Shown in pieces: positions 31,619 through 41,437 of a stretch of 64,000 nucleotides of DNA (positions within the stretch are counted from its first letter, which is position 1; the number at the start of each line of letters is the position of its first letter). Origin of the DNA: Brevipalpus yothersi (lineage: Eukaryota > Arthropoda > Arachnida > Trombidiformes > Tenuipalpidae); assembly GCA_003956705.1 (NCBI GenBank), contig QZCP01000279.1, forward strand, positions 1-64,000. The letters run 5' to 3'. Both the position numbers and the translations under genes were made by a program. The notes beneath the pieces are model-generated. The model made no database searches. It was not told the DNA's origin and saw nothing but the letters and a program-made list of their open reading frames with translations.

Positions 31619-33033
31619 ATGTCACGTAAGTATGAATTGATTGAAAATTTATTTCATGATTCCGATTCATTGGCTGCTTTGGTATGTGGTGTAATGATAC
31701 TGATGGCAGTGTTGGTTTGATTGTGAAAAGTTTCATCTCATGCTCTCTCCCATTGGACATCGAGAGCTGAAACTTGGCCAAGTTTTATGTGTTAAAAGGA
31801 TCACAGCAGCTTAGTAATCGATTAATTCAAGCTGATGCTTTTTGATCACATCAGATAGTGTCCAGTTGATCAATTATAATGGTTGATCACTCTTTGTGGC
31901 TTCATCAAGATTTTCTTTTTATTAGGTTCCAAAAGTATAAATGAACAGTATGACAAATTGGAGAAGATTGGTGAAGGTTCTTATGGAACAGTATACAAAG
32001 CAAAGGACAAAATGACTGGCGGAATAGTGGCCTTGAAACGGATTCCTTTAGATGTGTAAGTTGACTTTATCTGATTTGATGTATAATTTAGTTCTTTTTG
32101 TTTTGATTGATTCTATTTGCATCTGATTGTTGTTATTTTTTCTCTTTATTGTCTCTCTCTCTCTCCCTCTCTTTCCAACAGAGAGCCTGAAGGAGTTCCG
32201 AGTACAACCATCCGTGAAATTGGCCTACTTCGTGAACTCAATCATCCCAATTTAATTGAACTCCTTGGTGTGAGTAAATGTGATGACAATCTGTATCTTG
32301 TATTCGAATATCTTGATCAAGATTTGAGGCAGCTTCTTGACGATGAGACAATAAGTATGAGCGAAAGTGTTGTGAAAAGTTATCTCTGGCAAATGCTCCA
32401 AGCCATTGCTCACTGTCATACAAAGAGAATTCTGCATCGAGATTTGAAGCCACAAAATTTGCTGATCGATTTTCAAGGGAACATAAAATTAGCAGACCTC
32501 GGATTGGCTCGATCTATTGATCTACCAATTCAACCCTATACGCACGAAGTAGTGACCCTCTGGTATCGCGCACCAGAAATTTTATTGGGATCAACAGTTT
32601 ATGGACCACCAGTAGATATATGGGCTATTGGATGTATTTTTGCCGAAATGTGCACTCGAAAGGTTCTATTTCTCGGTGACTCTGAGATTGATCAGATTTT
32701 CCGAATTTTTCGAACCCTTGGAACTCCAACAGATGAAATATGGCCTGGTGTAACCGATTTGCCTGATTTCCAACGAACTTTTCCCTCTTGGAATCTAAGA
32801 GATCTTGATGAAATTTTGCCCGAATTGAAAAAAGATCCTCTGGATCTGTTGAAGGTGAGAAGAGACAGTAATCCATCTGAAATGAATCTTGACACTTTTT
32901 TCTTTCTCTCCAGCTCATGCTGATTTACGATCCATTCAAGAGAGTTGCAGCACGCAAAGCTTTGACCCACAAGTATTTCAAGGATGTAACTATTAAGCCT
33001 CTGAAGAAGAAGTCCAGTACAACAAAATCCTGA
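31619..33033 (+). CDS. Cyclin-dependent kinase, CDK1/CDK2-like with PSTTIRE helix
   Basis: Four exons (31619-31625, 31926-32055, 32182-32854, 32914-33033) encode 309 residues. The first coding exon has only seven nucleotides (Met, Ser and one base). The glycine loop is IGEGSYGTVY, so the inhibitory Thr14 of CDK1/2 is Ser here and Tyr15 is kept. The cyclin-binding C-helix reads PSTTIRE instead of PSTAIRE. The catalytic loop is HRDLKPQN. The DFG motif is DLG (ADLGLARS). The activation loop keeps YTHEVVTLWYRAPE, with the CAK-target threonine. GDSEIDQIFRIFRTLGTP and the C-terminus match CDK1/CDK2 in order and length. The C-terminal tail is Lys-rich (LKKKSS). I cannot separate CDK1 from CDK2 by eye; several strings lean to CDK2. 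The altered PSTAIRE and DFG motifs suggest a diverged paralogue. Confidence 0.9.
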
Positions 33034-34268
33034 GATAGAAAACTGATTAGCTGTCATTTATTTATCCTATTTATATATCGAAAATTGAATTTCTTTCTCT
33101 CTTTTCAATGATCTCTATGTTTAATTACCAGTCATTAAATTCACCTGCAATAGCCTCGAAAATGCTCTCTAGTGTATCACCGGATTTTTTGAATTTTATG
33201 TTGAATTTGGAGCAAACGAAATTCGAGAAGGAACAGATCGCCCACAATACACCTCGATATGGTGACAAATATTGATGAACATTATTTCAACTTGAAAAAG
33301 AATCCGATATGATCGAACTACATGCATAAAGATTGATATCAAATGCAAATCCTAGGTGAGATAAAATTGTCTACAAATTTGAGAACCAGCATCTTCACGA
33401 TGAACTTCATGCAAAACTATTTCAAGTAGCAAGGTGGTCCGAACAGAACGAAGTGAATGGTGAGTAAACGGAAAAACGGAATTCACTTCTTTTTTTTCTC
33501 AACTCGGTAATCGACCGTGTTGAGAAAAAAGGTGAATAACTCACGGAAGGGTTGAAGCTTGGGTCGTTGAAATGTGATTGATTTAGACTGGGCTACTTCC
33601 AGGTGAGAGCTAATGTCAGAGTTTTGGGAAAATTTCAGGGGCGTTTCAAGTGAGCGGCTCGTTCTTCCAGAATATCAACCACCATGAAGCTATATACTTA
33701 AAGCTTATTTCTTGTACTGCATGGAGAGTTGGAAATGGGAGAGAGAAAAGGAGAGAGAGAGAGAGAGAAAGAAAGAAAGGAAGAAAGAAAAAGTTTTTCC
33801 AGAATGAATGAATACGCATCAGAAAAGTTCAGCCAGATGTCGTCACAAAGTTGTTAAACAAGGCAGCCAATGAGAAGAGATGTTGATCATGGGGAATTCA
33901 TCAAGAGTACATTAAAGTGATTTTTCGTGAATCACAGTTAAAGTAATATTTCATCTTCCTCGATCGCTCAGCACTATCAAATGGTCAGCTGCGATCGCAG
34001 GATCTGTGTGTAATTGAAATTAAGAGTGGTCTCTATCCACTGACCCCAAGTGAATTAAATCTTATTCGATGGCAAAGATGAGCCTTTGAATGTAAAAAAT
34101 TTCTCTCCATTGTTGTTGTTTTGTTGGTTGTTGTGAGTCTTCCTTCCATTATAGAGAGACAGAGAGACCTAAAGATAAGAGAAATCATAGAGAAAGAGAG
34201 AGAGAGAGTGAAAAAATTTTGTTTATTCATCAGTAAAAATCACAATATTTAACTGTTTACCTTTTAAG
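33034..34268. other. Region between CDK gene and AdipoR-like exon
   Basis: About 1.2 kb, AT-rich, with a GA/GAAA-rich tract near 33749-33792. It very likely contains the 5' exon or exons of the AdipoR-like gene, because that gene's visible exon begins inside the family alignment. I looked for donors (for example GTGAGT at about 33460 and GTGAGA at about 33602) but could not prove a coding exon before any of them. Confidence 0.4.
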
Positions 34269-35148
34269 TGAAGAATTTTACAAGATGCGTTGGTCAGTTT
34301 GTCACTTCAATCATCTACCCAAGTGGCTACAAGACAATGAGTATCTTATCACAGGTCACAGACCTCCGTTGAGGTCATTTCGGGCTTGCTTCTGGTCAAT
34401 ATTCCGTCAACATACTGAGACCATCAATATTTGGACTCACATGTTAGGATGTTTTCTTTTTCTGTGCCTATGGATATATTTTCATTTCGTCTACGAAACC
34501 CTGTTCACATGGCTGGACAAGCTAGTGTTTGGAGCCTTTTTTATGGGTGCAATATTGTGTTTGGGTTTTTCGTTTGCATATCATATGCTCTCTTGCCATT
34601 CACCTCAAGTTGGAAAGCTATTCAGCAAGCTTGACTATTGTGGTATCGCATTGCTCATCACTGGATCATTCATTCCCTGGCTATACTATGGTTTCTATTG
34701 TGAAGCAGAGCTTCGAATATGGTACACTGGTGTGGTGACCGTTCTGTGTGGATTAACCATCATGGTCAGCCTATGGGACAAGTTCAGTGAGCCTCATCTA
34801 CGTCCATTACGAGCTGGGGTTTTCGCTTTGTTTGGTTTGTCAGGTATTTTCCCAGGTTTTCACTGGTTGGCAAAACAAAACTGGTTCTCTGACGTTAGTT
34901 TACGCATTTCTTTTGGCTGTCTCGTGTTGATGGGTGTTCTATACTTAACCGGTGCCCTTCTGTATGCTTGTCGAGTTCCAGAGCGATTTTTTCCTGGCAA
35001 GTGTGATATTTGGTTTCATAGTCATCAATTATTCCATATATTGGTCATCGCTGCGGCCATTGTGCACTATAGAGGTATATCTGAGCTCGCCCTACATCGA
35101 TTCAATACTCTACAAACGTGCATGATACCTACTAAAGATATGTCTTGA
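34269..35148 (+). CDS. AdipoR: Adiponectin-receptor-like PAQR membrane protein (5' end not found)
   Basis: One large exon encodes at least 287 residues from the ATG at 34285. AdipoR proteins are seven-helix PAQR membrane proteins with an intracellular N-terminus and a zinc-dependent ceramidase-like core. Family strings are WLQDNEYLITGHRPP, HTETINIWTHMLG, HMLSCHS, SKLDYCGIALLITGSFIPW, RAGVFALFGLSGIFPG and VPERFFPGKCDIWFHSHQ. The zinc-ligand histidines are visible in HMLSCHS and in HSHQLFH. Upstream of the ATG the frame stays open as SEEFYK-MRW, which resembles the EEF-YK-W-GRW region of human ADIPOR1. A good acceptor (CCTTTTAAG) ends at 34268. I therefore infer that the exon starts at 34269 and that an upstream exon supplies the N-terminal cytoplasmic region. 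The gene stops at 35148 after a short tail. Confidence 0.9.
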
Positions 35149-35538
35149 TGACCTGTATGCCGGACTTAAGGGTTCAGAGGTGTATCTTTTTCTTTCACTC
35201 TTAAAACACTTTAAACAATCTCTACAATCTCTACATCTCCAATCTCGAGCACTCCACTCTTCATCTCGAATTCACTCGTTTCTCACATCAAGCTAAGCTC
35301 AAACAATAGTGCAAATGATTCAGTTTGGATTTGTTTCCTTAGAATTCTTTTTTTTTCATTCGATAAAATTTATATTTAGTCAATGAAAAATGTAATCCTA
35401 TAAAGAGAATTTTTTGTTAGTTTCATAAAGTATTTACATGCCTTCCTGCGGCCTTCGAAAGCAAAAACATCACATGCCACAATAAACTAAATTCTATCCA
35501 TTCTTCACATTCACATTGATGCATAATTTTTCATCCAG

Positions 35539-35540
<2 letters not shown>

Positions 35541-35589
<49 letters not shown>
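35541..35589. repeat. (TC)n microsatellite
   Basis: About 49 bp of pure TC, 390 bp after the stop of the AdipoR-like gene. Confidence 0.95.
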
Positions 35590-35591
<2 letters not shown>

Positions 35592-36143
35592 ATCATTAAC
35601 GCCACGGGAGAAGCTGTTCCAATAAGATTGATCATTATCATTGTCTCAAACATTGTATCACGAGCTAAATATTCTTATCAGATCGGTTCCATGCAACAAA
35701 AGGAGTCATTTTTTATGACAAGCCTGAACCTGGGTTGATCATTTTTGTTCCACATACTTCACTTTTTTGAGGATATCAAATCGTGGGATGAAATTTCCGT
35801 ACCCAGGAAAAGTTTTTAAACCATGACATTGAGTGTTATCTTATGCTTCAAGCTCATTGCTAATCCTCTCTCCTTATTATGTGATCAGAATGATGGTGAG
35901 CCACCCAGCATAGTCTGACACTCATCTTACTCTGCAGAACCTTCGAGCCAGGGAATCGAATATATTGATACACGCCTGACATTGCCACAAAAAGCACTCA
36001 CTTCCTCTTCCTCTTCGAGTTGAACGGTTCACCCGAAATTCGCTCAACGGCTGGTCCCATCAGTATGCATGCCTTCCGGCTATCAATGTGAATGAAAAAC
36101 GAACGATGAGCTCAAATCTATACCCTTCGCAGATTGTACAAAA

Positions 36144-36146
36144 GAG

Positions 36147-36207
<61 letters not shown>
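36144..36207. repeat. (GAAA)n-(GA)n compound microsatellite
   Basis: A run of GAAA units passes into about 38 bp of pure AG. The tract at about 33749-33792 is a shorter compound repeat of the same two units. Confidence 0.93.
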
Positions 36208-36212
<5 letters not shown>

Positions 36213-37150
36213 CAACTTTCACGAACCAGGAAGTGCTCTTTCATCGCATAAACGGAGACCTGTTAGCCTCGAAATCATCAAGTTCATGTAGGACCCGCCG
36301 AAATCGAAAGTGGAAGGAGGAGAAGCGGTCACTTGAAGCAAGATGGAGAAGTCAGCCTAAATCATGAACTGCCTCAAGCAGTCTCATAAACCATTTGTTT
36401 TAGAGGTCAGGATTAGTTTATCCTATTGGCTAATACCAACTGATATCAACTTACGATTTCATCCCACTCATTTTTCTTGATTCTTCACCCACAAATTCGG
36501 AAATACTGATGATTTTTGTGATGGTTAGAGGAATATATTTTGAGGCTTAAATTGACACAAAGAATGGGAGAAAAAACCCGAGGGCAACTAACCTGAGAGT
36601 AGATTCTTTTGTATGCAAAAATTTGCTTTCAATCAACCAAGAACACATCTCGATTTCAATGTCTTGGTCAATTTAATTTAGCCTTGATGGATGCTTACCC
36701 TACCAGGAACCACAAGACATAGCTTTCCAGCCAAGATCTCTTTCCGGAAGTAAATGTAGCTGGGAAAACTTCATTTGGAACGAGGAAAGATGTATTTGAA
36801 GTGCTTCAGTAATCCTAACTTGTTAATAATTACGAATTCATCTCATAATAATTCCTCCTATCTCAAGCTCACACTTCTCGACAAGGTTCTCTAACTTAAT
36901 TTACAATATTATGTAGGTGATGAAGTATTGATTCATGAATGTCTCTCTCTTCCTCTCTTTCTCACTTTCAGAAATGTGAAACTGAAAGAAGCCCTTGGAA
37001 AACAGAAGAGTTATTGATAGAATCTCGAAAATCCAGAATGAATTCGTCGTAGTTTACTACATCATTTATAGAAGAATTTTCGAAATACCAAAAAATATAC
37101 ATCAAAATATGGCTGTTTGCAGAATTGATGATCATAGTAGAGTGCCATGA

Positions 37151-38195
37151 TCATTCGAGAAGATATACGTTTTTCTCCCAGAAGTCTTCTTTGATTACAT
37201 CGATATTGAGACAAGAAACTGCTATGCTCTCTGGATCCATTTGAGAGTTTTTCTTTTTGGGAACAGGCTTTTCATCGATTATCAACAAAGATCCTTTCTT
37301 GAATTGCTCCAATTCATTATTATAGTTTACATTGTAATTTAAAAACATTATGTCGTGTTTATCTTTAGAAAGAGTCCCCTTAAGACGAACTTGTGCTTCT
37401 TGATGAGTCAATGGCTGTTGGTCAGTTTCTAAGCTTGAAACACTGGTTTTGCCTTGTGAATCGTTAGAATATCTAACGTATTCCCCTGTTAGTAGGTAAA
37501 ATGATGTATTGTACAGATTGTTGATATGACAATCAACTTGACGCCACTTCAAATAGTCGACAAGAGTTCTTCTGTCAGGATAAAGAACACACCTTGAATC
37601 GAAAGATGGTGGGTAAAGAAGAGGTGTCGAAAAATACTTGGACCAGAAGAAAACATAGGCTGAAGTGAATTGAGAGACGACCAAAGAAGTGAGTTTGTTT
37701 TGTCGTCTCTTATATGATTTCGCATTACGACTAAAGATGAAGCTAAACTCATCACTTTGTCCTGCAAAAAATGATACATTGATCAGTAATGAGCTTTTTT
37801 ATTTTATAGACCTTATTAATAGAGTCTTTCCCTTCCTCACAGCTCATGAGGGAACGTGTAACTTACCGTAAGCCATGGTTATATTAGGATAGAAAGACTT
37901 TATGACATATCGACCACTCTCAACCATTAAATCAAGAGCCCTTTATTGAGAGAATCGAAAGGAATGGATATTCGTTAACAAACAGAGTTGATCGAAGACT
38001 TAGAATCGAGATTCATAACTGAGAAATTTCATCATAAACTAACCTCTTGTCATTTGGTTTATGGAATTTATGGGAATTTGAAAACTGATGGAATCCTTGA
38101 CCATCAACTCGTACCACAATATAGCAGTTTGGTAGAAGTTTCGGATCATTGGGAGGCTCATAGTCTCGAACATATTCGAATCTTGAGTTGGCCAT
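37151..38195 (-). CDS. THG1: tRNA-His guanylyltransferase
   Basis: Three exons (38044-38195, 37867-37940, 37151-37761) encode 278 residues. The enzyme adds the extra 5' guanosine (G-1) to tRNA-His, the identity element for histidyl-tRNA synthetase, by reverse 3'-5' polymerisation. The N-terminus reads NSRFEYVRDYE and VVRVDGQGFHQFS, giving the first metal-binding Asp. MAYGQSDEFSFIF gives the second metal-site Asp-Glu. The HINNLYN motif follows in QVDCHINNLYNTSFY, and RLKGTL and INYNNE-type strings (VNYNNELEQFKKG) are present. I chose the ATG at 38195. The frame is open further upstream to about 38300, but without an ATG, although the human protein has an N-terminal extension there. It lies head to tail with the next gene on the same strand. 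Confidence 0.95.
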
Positions 38196-38936
38196 CGTGA
38201 CTTGATGGGTGGTTAAACGTAAGATACATTCAGTCAAAGGGTAATATGACACCCGTTGACTGATTATTTTGAACCTCCTTATAGACAGTATCTTGCTCAA
38301 AATTTCATGACAAAAAAATTGAAAACCAACGCCAATTATTTCACATTCGATGGAATGGAAACCGTTCTTGTTACCAATAACAAAATAATACCAATAATAC
38401 CGGAGCTGGTAGAAAAATCGGTATCAGAGCCAATTTATTGAGAATGAGGATAGTTATTAAAATTATCACTGATTTGAGAATTGAATTCTTTACTTAGACG
38501 AAAACATTTGAGAATATTCGATTCAATTCGAAACAGTAATTACTTTGAAAGGCAAATTAGAATGGGATGAGAGTCTTTTCAAACACACTTTATGGGTAAT
38601 ATTTTCGACACAATGGATAACCTGGTCCGGTGTGAAAAATAAGGCACACAAATGGACAAAAATCTGAGTATGATGACAAATTCGTCTTCATTTGATCAAA
38701 CAATAGAATGAAACAAACATTTTCTTCCTCAGAATATCAGATTAAATGAACTCTTTGCAATAAACTTATCAGACATGTGTTTGTTGATGTTATTGTTGTT
38801 GTTGTACAATGTGATGATCACATTGCTCTCTCGATATCGATATTCATACTCTAACAAGTAAAAGTTGAAGTTAAAGTTTGGAATTCGACCCTGAGTCTTG
38901 GGTGAAGTAAATGTATGCTGTGTAAATAGACAGTTT

Positions 38937-39422
38937 TTATGAGTTCAAAATTTTCTTGATGTGATCTTCAATGGATGGGTTTCGATTACGATAAACTTTC
39001 AAAGCTTGAGACATCATGGCAAACTTTTCGGCTCTCGACCTTTCCGATGGGCCACTTGTTGTAGACGGTGGACCTGTATGGGCTTGAGAATCTGGATGAG
39101 AGAATGGAAAAATCTCTTCAAAAGTTGCGTAGAATTTTTGGATGAATTCATCAAATAGATCCTCTTTTATCGGTTTCCCGTCATTTAGAATTAGAAGCCA
39201 TTCTTCCTTGAGTTTTCTTCTCTCCTCCTCCAAGTTGACCGGATATTCGATATTCACAAGTTGATTATATATGTCTTTGGCAGTTTCAAAGATCTCCTCA
39301 TCAGAAGCTGGATCCGGACCAGAACGCAAATCATTATCATTCGTATTTTGTGGATAGAAAAAAGTTTTGAATCCATGCATAATCATATACATTTCAGCCA
39401 TACATGTTGTTGGTGAGTCCAT
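38937..39422 (-). CDS. Uncharacterised acidic protein of 161 residues
   Basis: A single open exon runs from the ATG at 39422 to a stop at 38937. I do not recognise the family. The N-terminus (MDSPTTCMAEMYMIMHGF) is Met-rich, followed by a polar Asn/Asp segment. Residues about 45-105 are acidic and probably helical, with EEIFETAKDIYNQLVN and EERRKLKEEWLLIL. A Pro/Ser/Thr linker near 115-130 separates a short basic C-terminal helix ending in KKILNS. No signal peptide, membrane segment or enzyme motif is seen. The regular amphipathic pattern and clear start argue for a real protein and not chance. It lies between THG1 and the AAMP-like fragment on the same strand. Confidence 0.6.
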   Translation of the reverse strand: MDSPTTCMAEMYMIMHGFKTFFYPQNTNDNDLRSGPDPASDEEIFETAKDIYNQLVNIEYPVNLEEERRKLKEEWLLILNDGKPIKEDLFDEFIQKFYATFEEIFPFSHPDSQAHTGPPSTTSGPSERSRAEKFAMMSQALKVYRNRNPSIEDHIKKILNS

Positions 39423-40261
39423 GGTGGTGAGAATTGATGAACACAAGGCGCTTGGCTAACAACCAGAAAAGATGGAAAACTTTGACAACTTTGAACCAGA
39501 TTGTCGGAACGGGTCTCTTTTATCGAGTCTTGTATCGATAACAGTCAACTTGCAAATTCTTCTGGCCGATTAAACAAATTTTTTTACACTAGTAATTTTC
39601 TTAAATTATGACTTCCTGGACATCAACCATCAAATTAATCAACAAATTAACCAACACAACACAACCACAACTGTTTTATTTCAAGATTGTCAATCTAATT
39701 TTTCCCGCTCATTAGTGTCTCCACCTAAAATTTGTCGAGCCGATTTTTCATGATTTAAGAAAATAACTAGTGTAAATGTTTTAATTTGCACATTTTTAAT
39801 TATTGTGATCACAAGCAGACTTTGTCTCCCATTCTTTGGTCCTAAGACAGTAGTGGATAGTTCACGAAAATTCGTAACAATCGAAAAAAATATTCCCAAA
39901 TCATCCGTTGGCCATTGGTAATTGAGTTCCAACTGAGTAACAAATGAACATAGAATCGAGAAATCAAATAAAGCGAAAAAGAGTGAAGATGATTTGGGAG
40001 TATCTTAGGGAGATTATAACGAATTGGTTTTTTCTTCTTTTCTCTTTCTCGTATTGCAATCAACAAAAGTAGTCTCACCAACTATAATTCCGGATGGAAT
40101 CTTTTTTTCTTGTTCCCGATCGGAGAAAATGATTGTAGCTTGTTCAATCGTAACATTATTTATTTTTGCTCAAAATGAGAAAAAATTGGTAATAAAGTAT
40201 GAAGAGAGATGAAAATGATGGGAAAATTGCAGATGAGATCTTAATCATTCTGTAATCAGAG

Positions 40262-40930
40262 CTATGTGAAGTCACCGTAGTTAAAAAGTCGACTCGTTTC
40301 GTCTCCTGAGCATCTGGAATAATTTTTGGATGCAACCGAAAAATCGAGTGTTTGATCTTGATGCCCTGACTCTACGGACACGAGTGACCCATCACGACCA
40401 TCAAGTATACTCAAATTACCATCTGAGCTAGCAACATAGATCAGATGAGTAGTCTTAGGACACCAACCAACTTTCGATATACCTTGTTCGCATTCGAAAC
40501 TGATTTTTAACAATTGTATGAAGATGCCAGATCTCAAGTAAATCATTCAACGGTCCAGTTGCAAGAATAGGATGAATTTTACAAAACTCCAAGCTTTCCA
40601 CTGAAAGTCCATCTATCACAGAATCTTGGAAGTCCAAGTGTTGAAGTATTTGGCTCTTTTGCCCATCCGATTTAGTTGCCCATAGATGTGCTCTATCATT
40701 TCCACCACCAATAACCACAATATCACCTTCAGCATTGAGAGCACAGCAGAACACTGGACCAGAATGACCACCAAACCTGGATGATAAGAGAACAAAAATT
40801 GATGATAACAGTTCTCAACGAATACGATTTACCAAAGATCAGAACGCAAAATGAAAGAAAATAAACAGCAAATAACTTACATTTTATCGAAATCAGTTCG
40901 ATGAATGAAAGTTTGGTTGGTTTGATTCAT
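40262..40930 (-). pseudogene. AAMP-like WD40 fragment with a frameshift
   Basis: The reading frame begins at an ATG at 40930. It passes a clean intron (exons 40881-40930 and 40262-40776) and matches the C-terminal half of AAMP, a WD40 protein. Visible strings are GGHSGPVFCCALNAEG, GNDRAHLW, VESLEFC, LATGPLNDLLEIWHLHT and, in another frame, SSDGNLSILDGRDGSLVS, GHQDQTLDF and SGDETSRLFNY. The match shifts reading frame by one base at about 40517, just after EIWHLHT. The first frame then stops at about 40455 and the second runs to a stop at 40262. The N-terminal half of the family (acidic region and first WD repeats) is missing, and only about 500 bp separates the ATG from the stop of the kinase gene upstream. 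It is most likely a truncated duplicate. A sequencing error could explain the frameshift but not the missing half. Confidence 0.7.
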
Positions 40931-41437
40931 ATAACCGATCTCGATCGCGATCTCGTTTTTCTATGAAACGTTCTTTCTATGATTTCATTTTTCTGTGAAA
41001 CGGACCCAGACCGAAAGTTTGTCAAATAAACAAGGGGTCAATGTTTACTTTCGAGTTGTTTAGCACTTTTTTATTTTGCTGTGTTGAATAAGTTGATTTC
41101 AGATGATGGAAAAGATAATACCTCCCTAGCTCTCTTGTTGCTTATACCAGGTAAAAAATTACACAATTCCAGACAGCTAGACAGTCACATCTTAAGACAG
41201 GTAATGAAGAGAGAAATTAGAGGTCCCAATTTTACACCTGAAAAGGTGTGTTATGCTGGCTGTAAGATTAGACACAAATCTTCAATCTTGTTGATGTGGA
41301 GAGCTGAACTTCAGCCCATGTCATTGTAGCTCAATCTTTTCCAACTGCAAAATTGGACTTCTTTTATTGTACAAGTGGCGGACACAAAAAATAGTACGCT
41401 ATATACAAGTATCACCCATTTTTGTTCAATCTAACTC

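Larger units (their letters stand above)
35149..37150. other. Intergenic region with CT and GA tracts
   Basis: About 2 kb with no recognisable gene. It contains a CT tract at 35541-35589 and a GAAA/GA tract at 36144-36207. Open frames overlapping the GA tract encode only Arg/Glu/Lys repeats. Confidence 0.6.

Noticed and set aside
32238..33057. Minus-strand open frames opposite the CDK exons
   Set aside because: They are shadows of the conserved kinase reading frame on the plus strand.
40455..40546. A mini-intron that would repair the AAMP-like frameshift
   Set aside because: There is no usable donor and acceptor pair at the shift point; any such intron would be only a few bases long.
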